Shown here one piece after another: positions 25,807 through 38,539 of a stretch of DNA of 64,000 nucleotides. Source of the stretch: Pyrocephalus nanus (lineage: Eukaryota; Chordata; Aves; Passeriformes; Tyrannidae); contig CM076266.1 of assembly GCA_038380795.1 (NCBI GenBank), positions 45,654,425 through 45,718,424 on the forward strand, in the 5' to 3' direction. Within the stretch, counting starts at the first letter, position 1, and every line of letters starts with the position of its first letter. The notes below the pieces were generated by a model, which saw nothing but the letters and a program-made list of their open reading frames with translations, was not told where the DNA came from and ran no database searches. The position numbers were made by a program, and so were the translations under genes.

Positions 25807-28800
25807 AGACAATGGAAAAATCCAGTTGGAGGTTTAGGACAGAATGTGTGGCTGGATGCTAGTTTGAGGGCATGAAAAGACACAGAGGTTGAATTCAGAA
25901 TTTCTATGGGCCCTTCGAGTCCAGAGCTGATTTGGCAGTTTTGGGAAAGAATGTGGAAAGGGGATTGTAAGTGAAAGGGAAATAATTTAAATAAATTATG
26001 GAGATTAAACAACGTTAAGTGTTTCATACCAGGACTGGAAAACTGAAATTCAGAAACCAAAAGGCAAACACACAAAAAAATCATTCATGAAAAATAAATG
26101 ATCTTATTATTTTGAAACTAAACTGAAAAGACAACTTACTCAAGAATTTCTGGTCTGGAAAATTAGTCTGCTTGGGCTTTGGGTTTTGCTTGTTTGATTG
26201 TTTGTTTGTTTGGGAATTTTTCCCCATAACATCCAGTAGAGTTTCCATGTTGATATTCAGTGAAGCTCTTCTGTGTTCATACGTGAACTACTGAATGCAA
26301 CAAAACAATCAGTTGGCAGACTATCAGTTGCAATGAGACTGAGTTGCAATGAGATAATGAGAGTGATAGCCTCACTGTCATAAATAAAAGCCTTTCTTTC
26401 TATAGAAACCAGTAAAGTAAGCAAAAAGATTACTTCCTTTGTTAAAGACACTTTCGGTTCTAACAATAAATTTCAGACCTGATCTGAATGTCTCTTAGGG
26501 TCAATAGAAAAACATTTAGGCTGGACTTTTGATCAGGTTTAGATGGGGAGTTTTTTATGGGGTTTTTTTTGGAAGAGAAGTTACATCATATTTTCTTCTG
26601 AAAGAAGTTAATTGAAGACAATAGTTACACTCGATGATGTGTGGAAAACTGGCAACATTTTTGTCCCAGCTAGTGCCTTTTTTCCCTCCATTCTGCAACT
26701 GCAGTCAATTTTATGGTTTAACTATATTTTACAATAGAAAATTTAGCTAAACTCCTGTATCATCCAAACTTTGCCCTGTAATTTCATTCTTAGAAAAAAA
26801 AAAAAAAAGAAAAGAAAAAATCTATTATGCTCTAGTGTATGATTATTTAAGCTGTGTCTGCCTAATTTCAATCAGCAATGCTAACATGTCAGGAAAGATT
26901 ATCTCAGTCTAGCTCATTTTCAAAACTTTCACTGACTCATAAATTCTTTGTTAGGATGACACAAAACACATGAAGTGAATATGCATTTTCCCTTGAATGG
27001 CAGCTAGACCAGCCATCAAATGCCTAGTGTTGGTATCAGCAGTTCCGTAGCGTGCAGTCTGTTCCAATTTTACTGTAAATGTCTTTTTCTGCATTTGATT
27101 CACCTAATAGCCTCAGATATCAGTAAAGAACACAAGTGTTTATGATAGCCTATTTGTACAGTCATAATTTAAAGAAATACTCATCAAGGATACCAATTTA
27201 CAGATTTAGATTTAGAGAACTTACTTACACCATGTTTGTGTTTAGTTTTCACTTTGGGTTTGAAAATTTAGAGAGGAGTTCTTTTTCCAGTTCTCTGTAG
27301 GTCAGACAAATTAGCAATGCTAGTTCTAGTACAAATCACAAAGTTTTTGTATTGATTTCACAGACACCTCAAACAAGATTTTGAAAAGGAAAACCTATTA
27401 GGAAACTTAATCATTTGAAGTAAAATTATGTTAGCTACTACTTGGCAATATTGCTTTAGAACTAAGGCTTTGAAGCCTGTCACAGGTCTTAAAAATAAAA
27501 TTGCTTGAGTAGTTGAGAAGAACTGTATTAAAATGCAAATTTCCAGCTGTTAATATTTCTTCAAAAACCAATAATCCCTCAAGGCCACCAATATGTCAAA
27601 TATTTAATGGAAAAATATCCCTTAGGCGGAATGGCCTTTCTAAGTTAACTTTTGATTAAACTTAAAATACTATATAGCAAAAAAACTTAAAATCAGAAAG
27701 AGGATATAAATATAGTACTAGACTAAAATGTCATAAAGAATGCAATCGGAGGGGCAAATTTAAGGTCGCTAATTTTTAAGTAATTTTCTACCCTTTTTGA
27801 GGATTAGCCATGGAAATAATTGCTAATGTAAGGTATACCTACAAACGAGCCCAGAGGTAACAGAAACTAATATTGTTTCAAGGTAATACAGATGTAAAAA
27901 TAAAGTTCAGATATAGTTGGTGTGTAAATAACAGAAGTCAAAGACTCCACTGGTAAACATTTATGCTTCAAAGCATGGAACTTGAGACTCAAAATTGTCA
28001 AGTGACAAAACGTAATTGTAAGAAGGACTGGGACCTTGGTTTGCTTAGGCTGCAGTACACTATGATTGAGTACATCAAAATTTTGAGGAAATTAAATTGC
28101 TGTTTAAACATTACATCAATCATAGAATGAATAGCTGCTAGCATCTTGAATTGCATCTTTCCTAAGTGTTGTCCTAGAAAACAGATTTGTGGAAAAGAAA
28201 TCACAAACTGTCTGTTTACTGAGTGTCATACTCTGTGATAAGCGTGCTGCTGCAATATCCCCTTTCACAATGAAAACTTTGTGGCAGTAAGGTAAAAAAA
28301 CATGAGATTCACACAGTTTGTAGTGTCAATGAGTGAAGAGAATATTTAGTAGCAAGAAAAGGCAGCTCCAGGTGCCTGAAGTATAAACCAGGCTCAGTTC
28401 ATCTCTGATATAGAGCACAATTGTTTTGAATAGGAAATGGACAAATGTTTTGGTCAGATAAGAAAATCTTATGTGATCATGAGGAAACAGCAGCTGAATT
28501 CTCAGCTGGTGTGAAGCAAAATATTCCTACTAATATATCTTGAAGAAACAAAGATCTATATCAGTGAGGGACATGACATTGCATTTGATCTTCAGAACAT
28601 GTGGTATGATGTTCTTAATCTGTAATATAATTCCAAAGAACACGTTTTCAGTACTAAGGGTATTTTATAGTCCTTCAAAATATAATAATCTGTACTGCTT
28701 CTCTATAGCTTTTGAGTCTTCAGTCACCAAGGCATTTTTCTAGTGAATGTGAGCCCAGTAAGAGGAATGAAATTACCCTGAGGAAAAAGTATGAGGCAGG

Positions 28801-29229
28801 AGAAATATCAGGCCCCCATTTTCAAATAGGACCCTAGTTTTTAGCAGCACTGACCCATAACCTCCCTGAGGAATTACAGAAGCACCCTGAAATCTGTATT
28901 CCTCCCAGCCAGTTCTTGATATCTAAGAAAGCTAAATGCTCTGGGTCTCACCTGAAGGTGTCCAACCATCTTCCCATGTAACTTAAGCTCATGACAAAAG
29001 ATTATGAATTTTAACCTCCAAGTTTAAAAAATGCAATGGATTGTCTCTCAGTAGCTAATAATCTAATCTAGTTACCTTGAAAGACACTTACGAAAAAAAC
29101 ACCCATCCTCTTGAAGTGCCATGGGTTTAGTTTCTGGTGAGCACCTAGAGCAGAAAAAGTAGAATCAGACATGGACACTTCATGTGATCAGCAGGATTCC
29201 AGTTCACTGAGTACCCAGTTCTTTGCTGG
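25807..29229. other. Unique AT-rich sequence
   Basis: No gene or known transposon is recognised. It contains a TTTG-rich patch near 26190 and an A15 run at 26794-26808. The stretch 27560-27680 could be a conserved element but there is no direct evidence. Confidence 0.5.

Positions 29230-29265
<36 letters not shown>
29230..29265. repeat. A29-G7 homopolymer junction
   Basis: A run of 29 A residues is followed directly by seven G residues and then more A-rich sequence. Such tracts are prone to slippage in replication and to sequencing error, so the exact lengths should be treated as uncertain. Confidence 0.9.
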
Positions 29266-29615
29266 AGAAAAAAAAGAAACAAGAAATTGTATTTCAATTT
29301 TCTGTTGTCCTTTTATTTTTTTTAATCACAAGGAGGTCACTTACTGGGAGTTGAGGACACTACATTAAAGACAAGAACCAGTCTTGATTATGATGAGTGA
29401 TCACACTCAAATCTTGGATGTGACCATGAACAAAATGTACTTGTTGTCATAGTGTTTCACAGCAGCACTTCTCGGAGTATCAAAATAGCTATACAAACTG
29501 TTTCATTTACATCAGGTGGAAGATCAATAGTTGTTCTGCCTTTGTTTATCTGTCAGGAAGTTATGGCAATCTTTTGAAAATTAGTGGTCCTTCCCTTTTA
29601 TTTATTTATTCATTG
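29266..29615. other. Unique spacer upstream of the 29.6-kb CR1
   Basis: I see nothing but AT-rich sequence. It ends in a short TTTA-repeat stretch (about 29597-29612) directly before the CR1 begins, which may be the AT-rich insertion site. Confidence 0.5.
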
Positions 29616-30508
29616 AGTCCATCATTAGCAAATTTGCAGACGACACCAAGTTGGGAGGGAGTGTCGACCTGCTGGAAGGCACGAGGGCTCTGCAGAGGGA
29701 CCTGGATAGGCTGGAGAGTTGGGCTGATTCCAAAGGGATGAGGTTCAACAAGGCCAAGTGCTGGGTCCTGCACTTTGGCCACAACAACCCCTGCAGCGCT
29801 ACAGGCTGGACACAGAGTGGCTGGAGAGCAGCCAGGTGGAAAGGGATCTGGAGGTGCTGATTGACAGGAGGCTGAACATGAGCCAGCAGTGTGCCCAGGT
29901 GGCCAAGAAGGCCAGTGGCATCCTGGCCTGCATCAAGCACAGTGTGGCCAGCAGGAGCAGGGAAGTGATCCTTCCCTGTACTTAGTGAGGCCACACCTTG
30001 AGTATTGTGTTCAATTCTGGGCCCCTCAGTTCAAGAAGGACATTGAGGTGCTGGAGCAGGTCCAGAGAAGAGCAACCAGGCTGGTGAAGGGACTTGAGCA
30101 CAAGTCCTATGGGGAGAGGCTGAGGGAACTGGGGTTGTTTAGTCTGGAGAAGAGGAGGCTCAGAGGTGACCTCATCACTCTCTACAACTACCTGAAAGGA
30201 GGTTGTAGACAGGTGGGGGTCGGTCTCTTCTCCCAGGCAATCAGCAGCAGGACAAGAGGGCATGGGCTTAAGCTCTACCAGGGGAGGTTTAGGTTGGATA
30301 TTAGAAAGAAGTTCTTTACAGAGAGAGTGATCAGGCATTGGAATGGCCTGCCCAGAGAGGTGGTGGATTCACCTGGAGATTTTTAAGACGAGGTTGGATG
30401 TGGCACTGAGTGCCATGATCTAGTAATCACAGTGGGGTTGGATCAAGGGTTGGACTTGATGATCTCAGAGGTCTCTTCCAACCCAGTTAATTCTATGATT
30501 CTATGATT
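29616..30508 (+). mobile_element. CR1 LINE, best-preserved copy, 5'-truncated
   Basis: This is the C-terminal third of CR1 ORF2 with a complete 3' UTR. It starts just before the reverse-transcriptase catalytic box: codons at 29633-29644 read F-A-D-D, so the catalytic aspartates are retained. It continues through [17 protein letters not shown] and LVRPHLEYC and ends with GATGATCTCAGAGGTCTC, CTTCCAACCC and two TTCTATGA units. It is the least decayed CR1 here and probably the youngest. Its 3' tail type differs from the copies at 2.2, 43.9 and 51.7 kb. The 5' truncation removes the endonuclease and most of the polymerase, so it cannot move. Confidence 0.96.
29633..30386 (+). pseudogene. CR1 ORF2 reverse-transcriptase C-terminus, broken
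   Basis: The protein remnant of the 29.6-kb CR1 runs through three reading frames in turn. Frame one covers FADDTK to about HFGHNNP (near 29790). Frame two covers [18 protein letters not shown] to ASRSREVIL (near 29970). Frame three covers [16 protein letters not shown] to [13 protein letters not shown] (ending 30386). Two frameshifts therefore separate otherwise well-kept segments, each consistent with loss of one base. The last segment is the longest uninterrupted CR1 frame in the window (about 135 codons of genuine CR1 sequence). An ATG at 29889 lies upstream of the second frameshift in the wrong phase and is not a real start. Confidence 0.9.
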
Positions 30509-31469
30509 TAGTCTATTTTCTGATATTTCCTTTTATTTTCTCTAGGGTCCATTAGTAGTTAAATTTAAGTTTCTAATAAATTCAAATATCCTCTGGTCAC
30601 TAAATAGTTGTTTGGTTTAGTTTTAATTTAATTATTCCTAAGGGAGCTTTTTACATTTTAATGGACAGTTGAGAAGACATTCTTTTCACTCACTTACCTT
30701 TCATCTTTGAAAGACATATTTTGTCTTTTAGTTTGGTAAGGAAGTTGCTTGAGTATTGCCAGATTCCTAATTAATTCCCTAAATGATAGTGTTGTTTGGG
30801 ACTTATTTGGGGCTTTTGGGTTTCTTGCATTTAAATGGATTTTTACTTTACTATCCAGTTATAGCATCAGATGGCTTTGTTATATTGTAGGTAATTTTTT
30901 TTTATTATTCACACAGCAGTGGAATCAGGAAGGTATTATGCAATGGTTTACATTTAGACATATGGTATTTTTAACTACAAATTTCAAAAGAGCCTTATCT
31001 TAAATAGTTGAAAAACAATTAAATTTTCCATCAGAGAAAGAACATGAATAAGTTAAAAGTAATGAGTTTCTGTAAAACATATCCCAAACGATCAGTGTTG
31101 TCTAAAAAATTAAATTCTTTGTCATTCTTATAAAAATTGCTTAAACTAAGATTTTTATTATGTTGTAAAATGAGGTTTTATCATCAAAGAAAGACAAAAG
31201 GAAGAAAGAAAAAGTCTGATAACTGACTTCGATTTACTACCCAGCAATAATGCTTGTTCTGAATGTCCTCCTTGAATTACTATAAGTAATGGAATTTTTC
31301 TTCTTTAGTCTGTTGAGTCACTATCATTTTGTTGGGTGGGTAAGATTATACTTACCTGTGAAATAGACTGTTATGTTAACAGTGACTTGTTTCCTTTGGC
31401 ATGAGCTTATGATTTGCTTGTCTTTTGACCAAAGTGGTAAATAGATTTATGACCTGTCATTTTCAACTA
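30509..31469. other. Unique AT-rich sequence
   Basis: I see no gene or repeat. The 84-codon frame at 30749-31003 is hydrophobic by composition but has no recognisable features. Confidence 0.5.
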
Positions 31470-32250
31470 TGATGGCCGGACCTTGGCCAGATGACAGATT
31501 CTCACCCAACCACTCCTGCCATTCTCCTCCTCTCACAGGCCTGCTCGCCTTCTGCTGGGGAAGACAATGAAAAGAACTCACAGGTTAAAACAATACCCTC
31601 CTTCTATCCCTCCTTTTTCCCAGGCTCAACTTCACCCCTTCATTCTCAACTTCTCTACCTTCTCCCTGCTCCAAATAGCGCAGGAGGATGAGGAATGGGG
31701 AGGGGAGGTGGGTGGTTGTCTGTCCATAGCAGTTCCTTTCTGCTGCTCCATCCTTTTATTTTGCTCTAGTGTGTGGCTTCTCCATGGGCTGCAGTCCTTT
31801 GGGGAAAACCTGCTCCTGCATGGTCTCTCCATGGATCACAATTCCATCAGGAAATACCCACACGCTCCAGTGTGAAGTCCTCCAAACAGTATGGATATCT
31901 TCATCAGCATGGTCCTCCCGTGGGCTGTAGGACAATACCTGATGAACCCTGGTCTCTTCCACAGGCTGCAGAGGATTGATTCTCTGGCCCTGGACTATCT
32001 CCTCCTTCTTCTCTAACCCTCATGTTCCTACTGCTGCTCCTCACTGGTCTCACATGCTCCTATTTGTCTGGTGGTTTTTTTTGAAAGAGGCTTCACCAGC
32101 TTTGCTTATGGGATCAGCTGTGTCATGTGACAGATCCATGGAGAAGCTGGCAGAAGCTGGCTGTGTCCAGCATAGGGCAATCCCTGACCTTCTTCCTCAG
32201 AGGCCACCCCTGCAACCACACCACTCACCATCAGATACTTCTGATAAGTA
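31470..32250 (+). mobile_element. Decayed LTR related to the 21.5-kb ERVL-type LTR
   Basis: It begins at TGATGGCCGGACCTTGGCCAG and shares order and wording with the 21.5-kb LTR. Shared features are a CAGGCTCAACTTCA(C/T) block with a pyrimidine-rich run, then GCAGGAGGATGAGGAATGGGG, several CTCCATGGGCTGCAG units, and a CCACCCCTGCAACC end corresponding to the other copy's AGCCCTGTAGCCC region. Divergence and internal losses are larger than in the 21.5-kb copy. I could not find a matching target duplication, so the right boundary is approximate. Short open frames on both strands here have no coding meaning. Confidence 0.75.
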
Positions 32251-35200
32251 TTTTATGCAAAGTAAAAAATCCTGATAATCAAAGTTCATATATGTTTTCC
32301 TAAAACGGAGACAAGGTTTTTAAGAAAATACATTGGAAAAGGATTCCTAACTAATGTTTAAAATCTGTAAAAATATATGCATATTTACTAAAAACTTTCT
32401 GAAATAACAAAGTACAATAATTTTCTCTTTTCAGTGCAATCTTTTATCATTCCCTTATCTAGGCTGCACATCTCAGTAAACTGGCAGTCAAAGACTGCCC
32501 AGTCAGACATATATATCACCATACTCATATCCTTTAAGTATCATCTGTAAAACCAAGTGTCTCCTTAACTCAGAAAGTACACAAGAGTTTAATAATGCAA
32601 ATGCCACACAAATAAATTTGAATTATTTTATTGATAAACATTTTTACATGTCTATTAAGATTTACTTCCCATAATGACTTTGCACAAACATGCAATAGCA
32701 AGCAGCAGCTTCTTGCTATAAATGAAAGTAGAGGCAATGATAACAGATGGATGAGGAGACAAAGGGTCAAATCAACCATAAACAGAAGTGTCAGAAGAAA
32801 TCTGATTAATTTTCAACATGTTGGTAAATGAATAAGGCCCCTTTGTTCAATTTGCAGTCAAAACAGTGGCTGTAAAACTGCAATGTCATAGGCAGACAAA
32901 CACTCTGTACAGTATATGAGCACTGGGGAAAAGATGTGTGTAGTTTAGTGTAGGAGGGATCCAGGCAACAACAGATCATAATTAAAGAATAAAATAAGCA
33001 CAAGAGACTGTAAATAGGCATGATATAATGCCAAATACACAAGAAGAATACTCACATATGAAGCAATTATTAAAGACTAGCAGTTATATTGATTCAGGGA
33101 TAATAACCAATAATTTTTGGAGGTTTTAATGAATGAATTTCTATTGTCTTTTTCTAAAGCCCAGAACTGTTATGTTTTGTCATGTCTTAAGAACTCCAGT
33201 CTCCAATTTCCTAAATTATATCATCTGTACATGAAAATATCTTCTGCTGTAATAAACTTCATGGCATTTCTCCATCAACAATTTTTTAACATGAAAAGTT
33301 TAAACTCCTACCATCCGACCATTTCCAAAATTCCAAAGAATCACCTAGACATCACTGCACAAACTCATAACAAGTCTGTTGAGAAAGGAAAACCAACATT
33401 ACTTCAAAACTACCTCCTTAAACTCCTTTGCTGAGAGCATTCTTCAAGTTACCCTAATATACCAAGCGAGCAAAGTCAACAAAAGGAACTTAAGCAAGGG
33501 ATGGTATTTTCCTCTCTTTAGGTTAACATGGTGCTATCACCTGCATTACCAAATCCTGATCCCCCAGTGGGAGTGAAGTTTGAGATATCAATTCCCCTCA
33601 GTGTTCCTTCTCTACTGGGAGAAGCAATGTAGCTTGAAGAGGAGAAAAGAAAATTCAGGCATGTAGAACTGCACATAAAACTACCAAGTGTGAAAAGTCT
33701 AAGGTATGAGGCAGGCCATTGGAAATCTAGGACAGATGGTGTGGTAAAGGCATGATCATCAGCATTGGTCCACTCAGATCTCTCTTCTGCTACCTGAATG
33801 GCTCGTGTTCAGAGTAGTCTCTGATGAGCGTCTTCAAGAGCTGGATGTGACAGAAAGTTCCTCAGTCCCACCAATCCACCTTCAATTTCCATGATCACAC
33901 TGGTGGTTTCTGATGATGATGGAGATTTTCTTCATCCCACATTCACAGTCTGGGGCAGGAAGTCAGGATGCAGTCTCTAGTGATCAGAAAGTCTCTGCAT
34001 TGGACTCCACAGAAAACATTCACTAGAAAAATCATACAAGTCACTTCCAGTGTCATCTCCATATAGTCAGTCCTCTCTGGGGAAAAAATAAAATAAAAGT
34101 CAAACAGCAGAATGAACATCATACAAACGGAACAAGTTTTGGTGTATGGGCAAGACAGGAATCCTGAGACATCCTGGATCTTGGGATTTATCTGTAGGAT
34201 GTGTATCAGCTGTACATCATTCCTAAAATCAATCACAGCAGGGGAAGACTGTGTCTATTCTTTACTATTATTCCCAAATCTGATGGATAGATGGTTTTGT
34301 TAATCCTGTGCGTTGTGTTGCATTTGGGAATTGGCAGCGTAAGAATATACTACAGAATGGTACATGCTATACAGATAAATTCTTATGTAAGAAAATTCTG
34401 TGACCATAATTTTCCTTTTGATATACTTTACATTTTGATTTGCTGTTCATTCAAGTGATTGAAAGTTTCTCCTGAGAGCAGATTTAATAGAAAAAGAAAA
34501 AAAATAAAAAATGTGAAAAAAAAGGAGAGAGAGCTAATGAATATGATGTTTAGTATGCTGTCAGCCATTTAAGGCTTATGCTGCCACAACTCCAGTTAGC
34601 TGAGCACAGCAGTAGTTATAAGGAGTAATGAGTTTGCCAGACATTTGGAAATTCTCTCCTGCTGTGTGCTGTCAGTTAAAAAAGAGGGAGGCAGTGATGG
34701 CCAGCAATTTAAACATAATGGATTGACCATAACCAGCACCTAAAGAACAATAAAGCAAAGACCAAATGGCAGGATCTGGCAAACTAGCTTGTAAGGTCCC
34801 GAATATGACAACAATTGCAACATTTTAAGTTTTGCTTGAAGAGAAAAATGCAGCTATAGATTCAGAAAACATTTAATTAGAAATAATCATATTCTATTAG
34901 GAAAAAACATAATTTATGACATAATAGTGAATATTCAAGATGGTTACATATTTTTCATTCTTTTTTTTCTGCTCAGTTTAAAGTAGAGAGGCATTTCTGG
35001 ATAATTTTGAATAATAGATAAGAAAAAGATGCATGCCAAATATATTTCTTCAGTTCTAGTGACACTCCAGTGAAAGAACAGAGATCACTTTCCATCTGCA
35101 TTTATATCCTGAGAAAGATTGAAATCTGGATTTTTAAAAAACAAAGTAGATCTGCATAGATGTCACCATACTGCACAGTTCGGGCATTTGATATTTTCAG

Positions 35201-35607
35201 GTAAAAGATGGATTTGACATCAGATTTTCCACTCCAAAATAAAATGCCTTTGCCATTTGAAGTTATTTAGATCAACACTATATGAAACATTTATCCTGCT
35301 CGAATTTTATTTTCAAAGTAATATTTTTAGTATTAATAAGAAAGAAAAAAAAGTAAAAAGGAAAACAAACTCAAACTCACGACAAATTATTTTTTTCTTC
35401 CTTTCCAATGAGTAAGATTAAATATAATGCTTCAGCATTACAGAATTAAGCCAAATTAATTTCACTTGAGTTCAGTTCTACTATTAAGCTGGAGAGGGCT
35501 ATGAAGTTTTTTCTTATTTTAAATATAAGCTGGAAGACTCATCAAAGGAGAGGATTTTCTTTCCCCATACTAAGGAGCCCAAACCTTAGTTTATGAGGCT
35601 GAGCTAG
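32251..35607. other. Unique AT-rich sequence
   Basis: No gene or family is recognised. The segment 33700-33960 has somewhat higher GC without an assignable repeat. The segment 34540-34770 has the non-repetitive look of a conserved non-coding element (for example CAGCCATTTAAGG and AATTTAAACATAATGGATT), which is inference only. Confidence 0.5.
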
Positions 35608-36350
35608 TGTAACACTCTGGACCCAGAGCCACAGGCTCCTGGGCTCATCCAGAAGTCTTGCTTTTACATATATATAAATATATAGAGAGGGTTCTTTAAT
35701 ATCTTGAGATAACTTCAAGAGAATAACCCACAGATTTATTTCCAAGAGGAACTTTTTTGATAATTTAGGGGAGAAAATAGTGGCAAAAGTTCAAAAAGGC
35801 ACCACACAAGCTAAACAAAATGTTCCACCATAATGCTAACCCATCACATACTAATCCACATCACTTGAGTCAAAATCCAATCCCTCCACCTTTAAGCTGC
35901 CCAGAGCATCAAGAAAGGAGCAAAGGAAGAAAAACTGAGAGATCAAGAAGAGAGAAGGAGAAAAAGGGAGAGAAAAATTACATAGCTACCATCGGAACCT
36001 TGTAGCAGACCAGGTCTCACAAGTCCAAGTGGCAGGGCCGAGACATGAGGCAAACATGTGCCTATGCTTTTATCTGCTCTGCTCCCTCTGGCCAACACCG
36101 CTCCAGGCAGGGCCTCTGACCCCTTGGTCACTCTGGGGTTCCAGTCCAGGGTGAGGGGCAGTGTCCTCACTATGTGGGGTCCAGGGACCTGTCCTGAGGG
36201 ATGCAGCGCAACCTCACCTCCATGAGGTTCAACCCATCCCTTCCCCCTCTACGCACACCCACACTTTTATACCCCCCTCAAGGTGGTTCTGACCCAAGAA
36301 TTACTGACCTGGTGTCTAGTCATTCCATGATTCTGCTATAAACAGCAGAG
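35608..36350 (-). mobile_element. Reverse-strand LTR of an endogenous retrovirus
   Basis: Read on the minus strand, this has the order of a retroviral LTR. A TATA-like GGTATAAAAG lies at 36266-36275, followed by a GC-rich transcribed region, a pyrimidine-rich stretch (about 35890-35975), an AATAAA polyadenylation signal (plus-strand TTTATT at 35735-35740) and a terminal GGGTCCAGAGTGTTACA. On the plus strand that end starts TGTAACAC at 35608. GC and CpG content are clearly higher than in the flanks. The promoter-side boundary is uncertain: TG candidates lie around 36330-36350, and no target duplication was found. No coding region is attached, so it is probably a solo LTR. The family (ERVL versus ERVK) cannot be decided. 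Confidence 0.7.
36266..36275 (-). promoter_or_regulatory. TATA-like box of the reverse-strand LTR
   Basis: The minus strand reads GGTATAAAAG. Its spacing of about 530 bp to the AATAAA signal fits an LTR promoter and R/U5 arrangement. Whether it is active today is unknown. Confidence 0.5.
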
Positions 36351-38539
36351 GAAAAAAAAGGCACCTCTAGGGAATTACTTATCTCCCTAAAATGGGCATA
36401 GATGAATCAGATTAATTGTATCTATTTTTGTTTATATTTGCTATAAAGGGAGCCTCAAGTGTTTAAATTTGCGTTAAATATCTAGGTTTTAGAAACCTAA
36501 ATTTTGTGCAATTTTTTTTGCCATCATTGTAGCTCATTTGATTATTTTCCTATAAATATTCTACTTCATTTCTTTTGGGATAACAAAGAAATGGAGTTTT
36601 TCCCTAAGATTCAATTCTACATGATTTCAACAGTCCCCATTTTCAAACAGGACTAAATATATACAATTTGTATCATGTTATATTAGTTAAGCATGTCAAG
36701 CAAATAAATGTAATACTGATAATTCTTGAAAATGCCCCTCTGTTTAATCTGTGATATGAGAAATAACAACTTTCTATTTTCTTTTAGACTACAGCAGTGG
36801 CTTGTTGCAGGGCATATTTGGAAAACTGGAAGTCCACATCATTATGAGCTGATCCTCTGGGAGCCCCCTGGGAGCCACTGAAATACATTAGAACAATAGT
36901 GCTAGAAGAGGTTTTAGTTCACAGATCACTAGCTTGATTGAATATATATCTTAAATGGCTAACTATTTTCTTTTTTTTTTTTAAATATTAAACAATTATG
37001 GGGCAGATTTATTTCAAACTAGGAAAACAAAAATTGGGCATTCCAGGCTCAGAGCTTCATCTGCTTTGTCTTCATCAAGCATCTTGGCTGTAGAAGAGGC
37101 ATGCAAATAAGCCTCTGGACTACCTGGACATTGTAAAAAGCTGTGCCAGATTTACTTATAGTGGGTAGTGCTGAATCACGGAGTTTAAGTGTCTGTGTCC
37201 AACAGAAGCACAGAGAAACAGAGTCAATGTAATGGCTGAAACCTTCCTTTCCACATGCATTGGATGTAACTATATTCCCATTCTTGTCATATAATGGGAA
37301 CATACGATTTTATCGCATCATTTGGCAGACACACAACTTAGTGTCACATCACATACCAGGGTGAGCTCATGTTGTGCATGCAGCAGTTCATGTTGTTCTT
37401 ATGTGTACAGGAAGAAGGGAACTGTAATTGTTTACTGGCCACATGTAAGCTCCCAATGCTACAGCACTGAAGCAAATGCTGGCATCTGAGTTTCCCAAAT
37501 AATTTCCTGCCTGCTTAACACACTGTCTAAGCACCACAGAAGGACTGCAGCTTTTACAACTAGATAAGGAGAGCAGCTTACAGCAAGAATGACAATAGGC
37601 TTAGGTACCATAATCCACAGCCATAGCTGTAACCCAGACAGAGTTTTGTGAACTGCATATAAACCTATCCTGGTCTCACAGAGTGTTCTTGCTATTCAAA
37701 AACATTTCATAAAGTGCTTTTACATGTAGCTCTGTCACCCACTGTAATGTCTGAACTATATCATCTTTTCTGCTACCTGATTATTTTTTATCCAGGATTG
37801 CTGGTATAGTTCCTGCTCTTTGAATGGACAACAGAGGAGTTTAAGCAGGGAACTTGCAAGTGAAAAATAGAAAATACTAATCCTCCTCAGATATTAAAAA
37901 GAAATATTCCTGGTAAAAATTCTCCCTAGCTTTTATATTTGGCAATATTTTTATGGGGAAAATAATGAATTTTTAAATGCTAATACATAGCAAACACAGT
38001 AAGGGGAAACAGATTTACCACAATCATTCACAAAAATATTCCAAATTCTTTTTTCATACAAAGGCAGTGCTCTATTTCACAGCTTTCTACATCGCTTAGA
38101 GAATAGTACCTCTTACTAAACAAGGGATTCCAGGATATTTCTAATGTGGAGCAATGAATAGGGTTAAAAGTTAAAGGAGAAATTGAATTACAGAAGAAAA
38201 CCAGCTGCTGCTTCCCAAAAGACAAAAAAGAGGCTCCTGCTGCCTCTCCCCTGATATTATATGGTCACAATGCACTGCAAAGTTCCTAAAGCATTGATCA
38301 GCACCTGAATGCACTGAAGAATGGAGTGATGTGGAGGTACCACAGCCCCTTTCTGAACATCTTGAAGGAAGAGAACATAGTGATCCCTTTTGACCTGTGT
38401 CATTTATCCATCAAGAAAGAATAGACTCAGATTTAGCAATTATGACCAAAGTCACACAAACTCCAAGAAAAAAAAAAGTACAAAAAGGAGATTGAGATGG
38501 GAAGACTTCCATCAAAACTGCTGGGATTGCTGACAAGCT
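36351..38539. other. Unique AT-rich sequence
   Basis: No gene or recognised repeat is present. The 84-codon antisense frame at 37049-37303 shows no domain. Confidence 0.5.

Noticed and set aside
29889..30386. 165-codon frame as an intact gene starting at ATG 29889
   Set aside because: The first 30 codons are CR1 read in the wrong phase and only the later part is CR1 polymerase. It is a truncated transposon.
22617..31469. Internal region of one provirus between the two related LTRs
   Set aside because: No gag, pol or env resemblance in the open frames, unique sequence and CR1 copies occupy the space, and the LTRs are too different.
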